Part shown: piece after piece, positions 1 to 7,207 of the stretch | Layout of the letters: each line of letters begins with the position of its first letter | How positions within the stretch are numbered: the stretch's first letter is position 1 | Origin: Sysuimicrobium calidum | GTDB taxonomy: Bacteria > Sysuimicrobiota > Sysuimicrobiia > Sysuimicrobiales > Sysuimicrobiaceae | Assembly (NCBI GenBank): GCA_031459935.1 | Contig: JAVKHN010000052.1 | Location: forward strand, 1 to 11,622 | Direction: 5' to 3' | Length of the DNA: 11,622 bases | Translations under genes and position numbers: made by a program | Notes under the pieces: generated by a model | Seen by the model: only the letters and a program-made list of their open reading frames with translations | Databases searched by the model: none | What the model was told of the DNA's origin: nothing

Positions 1-438
1 GAAGAGCGCCTGCGGGCGTACCGCCGGGCTGCCCTGGCCCTCACCGTCCCCGGGACCAGCAGTCTGGAGCTGGCATACCTGCACACCCCCATGGTGGTGT
101 GGCTGCCCCTCTATGACCCTGCCCGGTTGCCCCTGGAGGGCCTTCTGGAGTGGGTGGGACGGGTACCGCTTGCGGGTCGGGCGGTGAAGGCTGCCGCGGT
201 GCGCCGGTACCTCCGCACGCCTCGGCTCGTGGCGCTCCCCAACCGCCTGGCGGGTCACCGGATCGTGGAGGAGGTGGTGGGAGACGATCCCGTGGAGGCG
301 GTGGCCCATCGGGTGGTGGAGCTGCTCCGTGACGGAACACGCCGGGCCCAGATGCAGCGGGCCCTGCAAGCGCACTTCCCCTGCGCTCCCGGCGCGGCGG
401 AGCGCCTTGCGCGCCGGATCGCGGAGGGGGACGCATGA
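1..438 (+). CDS. lpxB: LpxB-like lipid-A-disaccharide synthase, C-terminal part (5' truncated by window edge)
   Basis: Reading in frame from base 1 gives 145 residues before TGA; the start lies outside the window. The visible part resembles the C-terminal nucleotide-sugar-binding half of LpxB, a GT-B fold enzyme that joins UDP-2,3-diacylglucosamine and lipid X at the inner face of the cytoplasmic membrane. Supporting motifs are PGTSSLE (residues 17-23) followed by TPMVV (29-33), matching the SGTAALE...CPMVV block of LpxB, and VALPNRLAG (77-85), matching VSLPNLLAG. Between these blocks are about 43 residues, more than I recall for the E. coli enzyme. The next gene, an MsbA-type exporter, overlaps it by 4 bp (ATGA), and lpxB next to msbA is a known arrangement in diderms. 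The alternative is another LpxB-superfamily glycosyltransferase with a different lipid acceptor; the missing N-terminal half would be needed to decide. Confidence 0.66.
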   Translation, partial: EERLRAYRRAALALTVPGTSSLELAYLHTPMVVWLPLYDPARLPLEGLLEWVGRVPLAGRAVKAAAVRRYLRTPRLVALPNRLAGHRIVEEVVGDDPVEAVAHRVVELLRDGTRRAQMQRALQAHFPCAPGAAERLARRIAEGDA

Positions 439-2171
439 AGTTCTCCCCCCTTCTGCGGGACGCCATCCGACCCCAGCTGGGCCTGCTGACGGTGGCGATG
501 GCGTGCGTGCTCGTGGTGACGGCCCTGGGCCTCGTGATCCCCTATGTGTTCGGTCGGACCATTGACGAGCTCATCGCCCGTGCGGAGGTTCAGCTCCTCG
601 AGCGGGCGGGCCTCGGGGTGCTGGGGATGCTGGCCCTGCGCACCCTGTTCCTCTACGGTGCCATTTACGCCAACTTCGCCTTTGCACACCGGGCCACCGC
701 GGCGCTGCGCGGTCACATCTTCTCCTCCCTGCTGCGATGGCCTGTCGATCGGATCGGGGCCTGGCACAGCGGGGAGGTCCTGAGCCGCTCCCTGTCCGAC
801 ACGCAGCTCGTGCACACCCACCTGCTGGTGGGGCTTGTGGACCTTGTGGGCACCCTGGCCGCGTTGGCGGGGACTGTGGCCATGCTGTTCGTGCTGGAGT
901 GGCGGCTCGCGACCCTTACCCTCGCCATCCTCCCCGGGGTGGCGGTCCTGGCCCGCCACTTCGGAGGGCAGATCCAGCGTGCAAGCGCCCAGGCTCAGCA
1001 GCAGGTGGCGGAGCTCGCAAGCCGCGTGCGGGACGTGGTGGCAGGTGCCAGGGTGGTGCGGGCCTTCGTGCAGGAGGCGCGGGAGGAGGCCCGGTTTTCG
1101 GAGGAGAACGCGCGGCTCATCGAGCAGCAGCTGCGGATGAGCCGGCTCGTGGCACGCGAGGTGTGCGCCGTCACCATGGCCACGGCCCTGGGGCTTGTGG
1201 GGTTCCTGTGGATCGGGGCGCGGCTCGTGGCCTCCGGGTGGATGACGCCCGGAAGCCTGGTGGCCTTCGTGGCCTATGTGGCCCTGGCCATCGAGCCGGG
1301 GGTGAACCTCACCCGCATGTACGCGAACCTCCGACAGGCCCAGGCAGCCCTGGAACGCATCGAGGAGGTGCTGCACTTTCCCCTCCCCACCGACCTCCCC
1401 GGTGCCCGGGACCTCCCCCGCCCGGCGGGGGACATCGTCTACGAGGACGTGTGGCTCGCGTACGAGCCCGGGAAATGGGCCCTGCGCGGGGTGAGCTTTC
1501 GGATCCGACGTGGGGAACGGGTGGCCCTGGTGGGACCGAGCGGTGCCGGCAAGACCTCCGTCATCAACCTCCTCCTGCGGTTCTATGACCCCACCCGGGG
1601 GCGGGTCACCATCGGCGGGGTGGACCTGCGGGAGGTGCGTACCGCCTCCCTGCGCGGCCGTATCGGGTACGTGCCGCAGGATCCCGTGCTGTTCGCGGGC
1701 ACGGTCCGTGACAACATCGCCTACGGCCGTCCCGACGCTCCACTCGAGGAGGTGGTCCGGGCGGCCCGGGCGGCCCATGCGGACGAGTTCATCCGGGCCC
1801 TCCCCCGAGGCTACGAAACGTCCCTCTCGGAGGCGGGTCTGAACCTCTCCGGAGGACAGCGGCAGCGCATCGCCATCGCACGGGCCCTTCTCCTCGATCC
1901 CGAGATCATCGTCCTGGACGAGGCCACGAGCCACCTCGACGCGGAGTCGGAGGCCGCGGTCCAGCAGGCCCTGGAGCGACTGTTCCGGGGACGGACGGTC
2001 CTCGTGATCGCCCACCGCCTGAGCACGGTGCGGGAGGTGGACCGCATTCTGGTGCTGCAGGGAGGACGCATCGTGGAGGAGGGGACCTACGAGGAGCTCA
2101 TGCGGATCGGAGGACTCTTCCGGATCCTCGCGGAGGGGCAGCTTCTGCCCATCCCGGTTTCGGGTTCCTAG
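435..2171 (+). CDS. MsbA-type ABC exporter (fused permease and ATPase half-transporter)
   Basis: A 578-residue half-transporter of the usual length for type IV exporters, presumably acting as a homodimer in the cytoplasmic membrane. Six hydrophobic segments are visible near residues 15-38, 58-83, 131-152, 158-174, 246-263 and 271-290, followed by one nucleotide-binding domain. That domain is complete: A-loop Tyr343, Walker A GPSGAGKTS (367-375, Lys373), Q-loop Gln415, signature LSGGQ (471-475), Walker B VLDE (493-496, catalytic Glu496) and H-loop His527. The ATG overlaps the previous stop (ATGA), and a strong GGAGGGGG lies at 423-430. Placement between an LpxB-like gene and glycosyltransferases suggests flipping of a lipid-linked glycan or lipid-A-like molecule. 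Sequence alone cannot separate MsbA from multidrug or lantibiotic exporters of the same fold, so the substrate is inferred from context. Confidence 0.93.
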   Translation: MKFSPLLRDAIRPQLGLLTVAMACVLVVTALGLVIPYVFGRTIDELIARAEVQLLERAGLGVLGMLALRTLFLYGAIYANFAFAHRATAALRGHIFSSLLRWPVDRIGAWHSGEVLSRSLSDTQLVHTHLLVGLVDLVGTLAALAGTVAMLFVLEWRLATLTLAILPGVAVLARHFGGQIQRASAQAQQQVAELASRVRDVVAGARVVRAFVQEAREEARFSEENARLIEQQLRMSRLVAREVCAVTMATALGLVGFLWIGARLVASGWMTPGSLVAFVAYVALAIEPGVNLTRMYANLRQAQAALERIEEVLHFPLPTDLPGARDLPRPAGDIVYEDVWLAYEPGKWALRGVSFRIRRGERVALVGPSGAGKTSVINLLLRFYDPTRGRVTIGGVDLREVRTASLRGRIGYVPQDPVLFAGTVRDNIAYGRPDAPLEEVVRAARAAHADEFIRALPRGYETSLSEAGLNLSGGQRQRIAIARALLLDPEIIVLDEATSHLDAESEAAVQQALERLFRGRTVLVIAHRLSTVREVDRILVLQGGRIVEEGTYEELMRIGGLFRILAEGQLLPIPVSGS

Positions 2172-2173
2172 CC

Positions 2174-3091
2174 ATGGAGCTCTCCGTGGTGATCCCCGCC
2201 TACAACCGGCCCAGAGTGCTGGAAGTGTGTCTGCACTGCCTGAGCCGCCAGACCCTTCCGCCAGATCGCTATGAGGTGATCGTGGTGGACGACGGATCGG
2301 AGGAGGATCTCCGACCCGTGGTGAGGTCGTTCCGTGGAGCCCTGCAGGTGCGGTTCCTCCGGCAGCCGCAAAATCTCGGTCGAGCTGCCGCCCGCAACCG
2401 GGGAATCGCCGAAGCACAAGGGGAGGTGGTGGTGTTCGTGGACAGCGACGTCTTCGTGGTGCCCGAGTTCCTGGCGGTGCACCGGGAGATCCACGAGCGC
2501 CACCGGGATGCGGTGGGCCGGGGGCCGATCCTGCTCACGGAACACCTGGAAGATCCCCTGCGGCATCCTCCCTACCTGCGGGATCCCTCCCCGGCCCTCC
2601 TGGACACCGCGAATGCCTCCGTGCGCCGACGGCACCTGCTGCTGGTGGGGGGGTTTGACGAGGGCTTTCGGGAGTACGGCTGGGAGGATTTTGAGCTGGG
2701 GATGCGGCTTGCCCGACTGGGGCTGCGCCGGGTCTACCGTCGCGGAGCCCTGGCGTACCACCACCAGCCGCTCCCGGGTCCTGAGGCGCTCGAGCACCTC
2801 TTCCGGAAGGAGGAGGAGCGGGCCCGGATGGCGGTCCGGCTGCTGCGCAAGCGGCCCGGGTGGCGCACCCGGTGGATGGTCCAGCACACCCCCTTGCACC
2901 GTGCCCTCGCCTTTCTCATGACCCTGGGCGGACGCGTGGACGCAGAGCGCCTGCGCCGGATCCTCCAGGATCGCCAGCTTTCCCCCGCGAGGAAGTACCT
3001 GCTCCTCCGGGGGGCCCTGAACCGCCACTATCTTGCGATCCTGAGTCGGGAGTGGACAGCGACATGGAACCGGTCCGCATCAGCGTGGTGA
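2174..3091 (+). CDS. Glycosyltransferase family 2 (GT-A fold), first of a tandem pair
   Basis: A 305-residue soluble GT-A glycosyltransferase. The N-terminus gives the family-2 signature SVVIPAYNR (4-12) and VVDDGS (37-42) for nucleotide-sugar binding. DSD (90-92) is the metal-binding DxD motif. GGFDEGF (159-165) and GWED (169-172), with His196-His197 later, match the C-terminal acceptor/catalytic region of GT2 enzymes that also carry the GT27-like C-terminal domain. No membrane segment is evident, so it probably acts at the inner face of the membrane on a lipid-linked acceptor. It starts 2 bp after the exporter stop with no obvious Shine-Dalgarno sequence, implying translational coupling. 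The next gene is a paralogue. Donor and acceptor sugars cannot be read from the sequence. Confidence 0.92.
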   Translation: MELSVVIPAYNRPRVLEVCLHCLSRQTLPPDRYEVIVVDDGSEEDLRPVVRSFRGALQVRFLRQPQNLGRAAARNRGIAEAQGEVVVFVDSDVFVVPEFLAVHREIHERHRDAVGRGPILLTEHLEDPLRHPPYLRDPSPALLDTANASVRRRHLLLVGGFDEGFREYGWEDFELGMRLARLGLRRVYRRGALAYHHQPLPGPEALEHLFRKEEERARMAVRLLRKRPGWRTRWMVQHTPLHRALAFLMTLGGRVDAERLRRILQDRQLSPARKYLLLRGALNRHYLAILSREWTATWNRSASAW

Positions 3092-4053
3092 TTCCCACCT
3101 ACAACTGCGCACACGTGTTGGAAACCACCCTGGAGCACCTGAGCCGCCAGGAATACCCCCAGGATGCCTACGAGGTGGTGGTGGTGGACGACGGAAGTAC
3201 GGACGGGACTCCGGAGGTGATGGCCCGCTGGGCGGATGCCCTCCGGCTTCGCTACCTCCGGCAGCAGAACGCCGGACGGGCCGCCGCCCGCAACCGCGGT
3301 GCCCGGGAGGCCCGACACGAGGTCCTCCTCTTCCTGGACGCGGACGTGTGGGCGGAAGCCAATCTCCTCACGGCCCACGCCGCCCACTACCGGCAGGGTG
3401 ATCGTGTGGCGGTACAGGGCCCCAGTCGCACACATCCCCGCAGCAAGGTGAATCCGTTCATGGAAGTCAAGGAGATGTTCCCGGACCTTACCCCGCGCCG
3501 TCCCCATGACCTCTCTCCCTATCATGTCATCACCCGGAATTTCTCCGTCCGGGCGGAGGACTTCTGGCGGGTGGGGGGCTTCGATGAGGCCTTTTCGGGG
3601 TACGGGTGGGAGGACATCGAGCTGGGGGTGCGTCTGCGGCGAAGCGGAGTGCGCATCCACTGGGAGCCCGGGGCGATCACCTGGCACTACCACGTGGAGG
3701 ACCTGGAGAGCGCGCGGCGCAAGCTGGTGGAGGCGGGTCGAGGGGCCGTGTACTTCTGGAACAAGAACCGCCGTCCCCTGGGGCTCGGCCTCTTCCTCGA
3801 GTTGCATCCCATCCTGCTCCCCTTGAAGTGGCTCGTGTACCGGAGTGGCGTCTTCACCCCGTGGATCCGCAAGGTCCTGGAGCACACGGAACGGAGGCTG
3901 CTTTCCGCCACCGGAGCCTCACGGAAGCTGTGGCTCGCGGTGGCCAACGAGTGTTATGCGCACCTCCTCTGGGGGGCCTACTACGAGGGGGTCTGGCAGG
4001 CCCTGCGGGAAGGCCTCTACCCCGGCGTCCCCGTAGGCAGATGCGCGTCCTGA
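3064..4053 (+). CDS. Glycosyltransferase family 2 (GT-A fold), second of a tandem pair
   Basis: A 329-residue paralogue of the preceding gene with the same motif order: ISVVIPTYN (6-14), VDDGS (41-45), DxD motif DAD (92-94), GGFDEAF (171-177) and GWED (181-184), then a conserved His-Tyr-His at 208-210. The C-terminal 90 residues are hydrophobic and aromatic in patches (248-265, 289-312) and may associate with the membrane. The frame is open far upstream, but those residues are a Pro/Arg-rich shadow of the first glycosyltransferase. The ATG at 3064 sits just before the conserved start of the domain, with GGGAG upstream. This start makes a 28 bp overlap with the first glycosyltransferase; GTG at 3052 is possible but too close to that GGGAG. 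It likely adds a different sugar to the same glycan. Confidence 0.92.
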   Translation: MEPVRISVVIPTYNCAHVLETTLEHLSRQEYPQDAYEVVVVDDGSTDGTPEVMARWADALRLRYLRQQNAGRAAARNRGAREARHEVLLFLDADVWAEANLLTAHAAHYRQGDRVAVQGPSRTHPRSKVNPFMEVKEMFPDLTPRRPHDLSPYHVITRNFSVRAEDFWRVGGFDEAFSGYGWEDIELGVRLRRSGVRIHWEPGAITWHYHVEDLESARRKLVEAGRGAVYFWNKNRRPLGLGLFLELHPILLPLKWLVYRSGVFTPWIRKVLEHTERRLLSATGASRKLWLAVANECYAHLLWGAYYEGVWQALREGLYPGVPVGRCAS

Positions 4054-5171
4054 TCGTCTCCAACGGGTACGGGGAGGACACCATGGGGGCCGTCCTCGGC
4101 CGGGCCCTCAGGCGGCGAGGCGTTGGGGTCAGAGCCTATCCCCTGGTGGGCCTGGGACGCGCCTACCAGACGGCAGGGATTCCCGTGCTGGACCCCCGCC
4201 GCACGCTGCCCACCGAGGGGTTCGGGTTCCGGACGGGATGGCGGGAGGCGTGGGAGGACCTACGGGCCGGATGGCTGCCCCTCACCCTGGCGCAGCGCCG
4301 CACCCTACGGGAGGAGCGGGAGAGGAACGAAGAGGTGGTGGCCATCGGGGATCTGTTCTGCCTGTGGATGGCCGCGGCCACGGGCGTTCGACCCGTCTAC
4401 GTCCCCACGGCCAAATCCGAGCACAACGAGCCCCACCAGCTCTGGGAGCTTCTCCTGATCCGGCACCTGGCCCGCATCTCCTTTCCGCGGGACCCCCTCA
4501 CCACGGAGCGCTACCGCAACGCCGGGCTTTCCGCGGCGTACGTGGGGAACCTCATGATGGACTGCCTGGAGTTCCGGGGGGAGGAATTCGGGTTTGCTGC
4601 GGACGAACCCGTGGTGCTGCTGCTCCCGGGAAGCCGGCGGGACGCCCCCCGTAACTTCCATCTGCTCCTGCAGGCTGCAGTGCGGGTGGCTGCACTGCGG
4701 CCGGAGGTCCGGTGGCTGTGTGCCCTCTCCCCCACGGTGGATGCAGTAACCCTTACCCGAGCCGTGGGGGCAGAGCTCCTGCAGGACCAGGTCCGGCATC
4801 AGGGGATTTGGATCCGTCTCACCCGGTCCTTCGCCGACGCGGTGGCGCGGGCGACGGTGGTGCTCGGGATGAGCGGGACCGCGAACGAGCAGGCGGCAGG
4901 ACTCGGCAGGCCTGTGGTGGCCCTGCCGGGCCCCGGGCCACAGTTCACCCGCCGGTTCCTGGAACTCCAGGCAAGGCTCCTGGGAGAGGCCCTGGTGCCC
5001 GCAGGCAGCCCGGAAGAGGCGGCCCAGATGGTGCTGCGGCTGCTCGCGGATCCGGAGGAGCGGGCAAGGCGGGGAGAGGCAGGGCGAGCTCGGATGGGTC
5101 CGCCCGGAGCTGCAGACCGCCTAGCTCAGTGGTTCGTGAGCAGGAGGGACCAGACGGGGGAGGGAATCTAG
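4041..5171 (+). CDS. Lipid-A-disaccharide-synthase-related protein (LpxB superfamily, GT-B fold)
   Basis: A 376-residue protein starting at ATG 4041, where the typical N-terminal strand MRVLIVSNGYGED (1-13) begins. SNGYGED with the following small helix is characteristic of the lipid-A-disaccharide-synthase-related family known from Cyanobacteria and Deinococcus, rather than classical LpxB. Further support comes from EVVAIGDLFCLWMA (98-111), YVGNLMMD (167-174), the central LLLPGSRR (193-200) typical of the UDP-sugar-binding half, and MSGTANEQAAGLGRPVVALPG (277-297). It overlaps the second glycosyltransferase by 13 bp and ends 35 bp before acs. The open frame extends 145 codons upstream, but that part is a shadow of the previous gene. 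The actual reaction is not established for this family. Context suggests transfer of a sugar to a lipid, or modification of the same glycolipid handled by the neighbouring exporter. Confidence 0.87.
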   Translation: MRVLIVSNGYGEDTMGAVLGRALRRRGVGVRAYPLVGLGRAYQTAGIPVLDPRRTLPTEGFGFRTGWREAWEDLRAGWLPLTLAQRRTLREERERNEEVVAIGDLFCLWMAAATGVRPVYVPTAKSEHNEPHQLWELLLIRHLARISFPRDPLTTERYRNAGLSAAYVGNLMMDCLEFRGEEFGFAADEPVVLLLPGSRRDAPRNFHLLLQAAVRVAALRPEVRWLCALSPTVDAVTLTRAVGAELLQDQVRHQGIWIRLTRSFADAVARATVVLGMSGTANEQAAGLGRPVVALPGPGPQFTRRFLELQARLLGEALVPAGSPEEAAQMVLRLLADPEERARRGEAGRARMGPPGAADRLAQWFVSRRDQTGEGI

Positions 5172-5192
5172 TATCCCCGGAGGAATCCTGGG

Positions 5193-5202
5193 AAAGGGGG
5201 AG
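5193..5202 (+). promoter_or_regulatory. Ribosome binding site deciding the acs start
   Basis: AAAGGGGGAG lies 4 bases before ATG 5207. The acs reading frame is open for 165 codons further upstream through the end of the preceding gene, so this purine-rich site is what fixes the start. No convincing -35/-10 pair was seen in the 35 bp gap, so acs may be read through from the upstream operon. Confidence 0.6.
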
Positions 5203-5206
5203 TCGT

Positions 5207-7183
5207 ATGGATCGGGCGGGCGTGCAGACCCAGGCCACCATCCAGGCCCTGTTGCAGGAGACCCGCAGGTTTCCACCCCCGCCGGAGTTCGCGGCGAGGG
5301 CCAACGTGAACGATCCCCGCATCTACGAGGAGGCGGAGCGGGATCCGGAGGCCTTCTGGGCCAGGTACGCGGAGCAGGAGCTGCGGTGGTTCCGAAGGTG
5401 GGACCGGATCCTGGAGTGGAACGCGCCGTGGGCCAAGTGGTTCGTGGGGGGGCGACTCAACGTCTGCGACAACTGTGTGGACCGGCACGTGGAGGGTGCG
5501 CGGCGCACCAAGGCCGCCCTGGTGTGGGAGGGAGAACCCGGGGACAGCCGGGTTCTCACCTACCAGGACCTGCACCGGGAGGTCCAGCGGTTCGCAAACG
5601 TCCTCAAGGAGCTCGGCGTGCACAGGGGCGACCGGGTGACCATCTACCTGGGCATGGTCCCGGAGCTCCCCATCGCCATGCTGGCCTGCGCCCGCATCGG
5701 TGCCGTGCACAGCGTGGTGTTCGGCGGGTTCAGCGCAGACGCCCTGGCGGATCGCATCCAGGATGCCCAGGCCAAGGTCCTGATCACCCAGGATGGGGCG
5801 TGGCGGCGGGGCCAGGTCATCCCCCTCAAGCAGTACGCGGACCAAGCTCTGGAGAGCTGCCCCTCCGTGGAGAAGGTGGTGGTGCTGCGTCGAGCCGGGG
5901 GGGAGGCGTCCATGAGGCCGGGCCGGGATTTCTGGTGGCACGAGCTGGTGGAACGGGCCGAACCCACCTGCCCCGTGGAGCCCCTGGATAGCGAGCACCC
6001 CCTCTTCATCCTGTACACCTCCGGGACCACGGGAAAGCCCAAGGGGGTCCTGCACACCACGGGCGGGTATCTGCTGGGCGTACACCTCACCACCAAGTGG
6101 GTGTTCGACCTCAAGGAGGAGGACTACTACTGGTGCACCGCGGACATCGGGTGGGTCACGGGGCACAGCTACATCGTGTACGGGCCCCTGAGCAACGGCG
6201 CCACCTCCGTGATGTACGAGGGGGCTCCGGACTGGCCGGATCGGGACCGGTACTGGCGCATCGTGGAGAAGTACCGCATCAGCATCCTGTACACCTCCCC
6301 CACCTTCATCCGCACCGCCATGAAGTGGGGGCCGGAGTACCCGAAGCGGTGCGATCTCTCCAGCCTGCGCCTGCTGGGCACGGTGGGGGAGCCCATCAAT
6401 CCGGAGGCGTGGATGTGGTACCACGAGCACATCGGTGGGGGCCGCTGTCCCATCGTGGACACCTGGTGGCAGACGGAAACCGGGATGATCCTCATTACGC
6501 CGCTTCCGGGCATCACCACCACCAAGCCCGGATCCGCCACCTGCCCCTTCCCCGGAATCGCTGCGGATATCGTGGACGAGCGCGGCAACTCCCTGCCGCC
6601 CAACGCCGGAGGGTATCTGGTTCTCACCCGGCCGTGGCCTGCCATGCTGCGCACCTTCTGGGGCGATCCGGAGCGGTACGTGCAGACCTACTGGAGCCGG
6701 TTCCCCGGCAGGTACTTCACGGGGGACGGGGCCCGGCGGGACGAGGACGGATACTACTGGATCCAGGGCCGGGTGGACGACGTAGTGAACGTGGCAGGCC
6801 ACCGGCTCAGCAACATCGAGATCGAGAGCGTCCTGGTCTCGCACCCCGCGGTGGCGGAGGCCGCTACCATCGGACGCAGCCACTCTGAAAAGGGACAGGC
6901 CATCGCGGCCTTCGTGGTGCTCCGGAGCGGATATGAGCCCAGCGAGGCACTCAGGCAGGAGCTGCGGGAGTGGGTGGCCCAGAAGATCGGTCCCATCGCG
7001 CGACCCGACGACGTCTTCTTCTGTGCGGACCTGCCCAAGACCCGATCTGCAAAGATCATGCGGAGGCTGCTGCGGGACATCGCGGAGGGGAGGGCGCTGG
7101 GGGACACCACCACCCTCACAGATCCCAAGGTGATCGAGGAGATCAAGCAGCGATACGTGGAGGAGGGCACGGAGGAGGCGTAA
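5207..7183 (+). CDS. acs: Acetyl-CoA synthetase (acetate-CoA ligase, AMP-forming)
   Basis: A 658-residue enzyme, normal length for Acs, converting acetate, ATP and CoA to acetyl-CoA, AMP and PPi in the cytoplasm. Motifs appear in order: the N-terminal ACAS segment with FWARYAEQELRWF, VFGGFSADALADRI in the adenylation core, the P-loop-like YTSGTTGKPKG (270-280), GEPINPEAW, and WWQTETG (420-426), whose Trp closes the short-chain acyl pocket and favours acetate. GRVDDVVNVAGHRLS marks the hinge to the C-terminal domain. PKTRSAK (610-616) carries the catalytic Lys616, the residue acetylated by Pat-type enzymes in Salmonella; the usual Gly before it is Ala here. The gene sits 35 bp after the glycolipid cluster and is convergent with recA. 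A propionyl-CoA synthetase is less likely given the motif set. Confidence 0.97.
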   Translation: MDRAGVQTQATIQALLQETRRFPPPPEFAARANVNDPRIYEEAERDPEAFWARYAEQELRWFRRWDRILEWNAPWAKWFVGGRLNVCDNCVDRHVEGARRTKAALVWEGEPGDSRVLTYQDLHREVQRFANVLKELGVHRGDRVTIYLGMVPELPIAMLACARIGAVHSVVFGGFSADALADRIQDAQAKVLITQDGAWRRGQVIPLKQYADQALESCPSVEKVVVLRRAGGEASMRPGRDFWWHELVERAEPTCPVEPLDSEHPLFILYTSGTTGKPKGVLHTTGGYLLGVHLTTKWVFDLKEEDYYWCTADIGWVTGHSYIVYGPLSNGATSVMYEGAPDWPDRDRYWRIVEKYRISILYTSPTFIRTAMKWGPEYPKRCDLSSLRLLGTVGEPINPEAWMWYHEHIGGGRCPIVDTWWQTETGMILITPLPGITTTKPGSATCPFPGIAADIVDERGNSLPPNAGGYLVLTRPWPAMLRTFWGDPERYVQTYWSRFPGRYFTGDGARRDEDGYYWIQGRVDDVVNVAGHRLSNIEIESVLVSHPAVAEAATIGRSHSEKGQAIAAFVVLRSGYEPSEALRQELREWVAQKIGPIARPDDVFFCADLPKTRSAKIMRRLLRDIAEGRALGDTTTLTDPKVIEEIKQRYVEEGTEEA

Positions 7184-7203
7184 AAGAATCCTCCGTGCCC
7201 TCC
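7162..7203. terminator. Hairpin between convergent acs and recA, probable bidirectional terminator
   Basis: Bases 7162-7176 and 7189-7203 are perfect inverted complements (15 bp stem, 12-base loop). The left arm encodes the last residues of acs, the acs stop lies in the loop, and the right arm fills the gap before the recA stop (7208-7210). The position suits both transcripts. No run of T follows on either strand, so this is not a classical intrinsic terminator; a U-less hairpin terminator or an RNA 3'-end stabiliser is inferred. Confidence 0.6.
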
Positions 7204-7207
7204 CTGC

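Noticed and set aside
2136..2150. Perfect 6 bp stem with 3-base loop (GGGCAG-CTT-CTGCCC) near the end of the exporter gene
   Set aside because: Stems of this size are expected several times by chance in 11.6 kb of GC-rich DNA, and it lies inside coding sequence with no T-run.
255..2417. 720-residue open frame on the minus strand opposite the exporter
   Set aside because: Composition is Gly/Pro/His/Arg-rich without any domain pattern, and it lies opposite a complete ABC transporter with all motifs; high GC removes stops in this frame.
2860..3063. N-terminal extension of the second glycosyltransferase
   Set aside because: The extra residues are Pro/Arg-rich shadow of the first glycosyltransferase; the conserved domain begins right after ATG 3064.
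3606..4040. N-terminal extension of the LpxB-related protein
   Set aside because: Out-of-frame translation of the second glycosyltransferase; the family's N-terminal strand begins at ATG 4041.
5168..6883. 571-residue minus-strand open frame opposite acs
   Set aside because: Low-complexity Pro/Gly/Val/His-rich antisense shadow of a fully recognisable acetyl-CoA synthetase.
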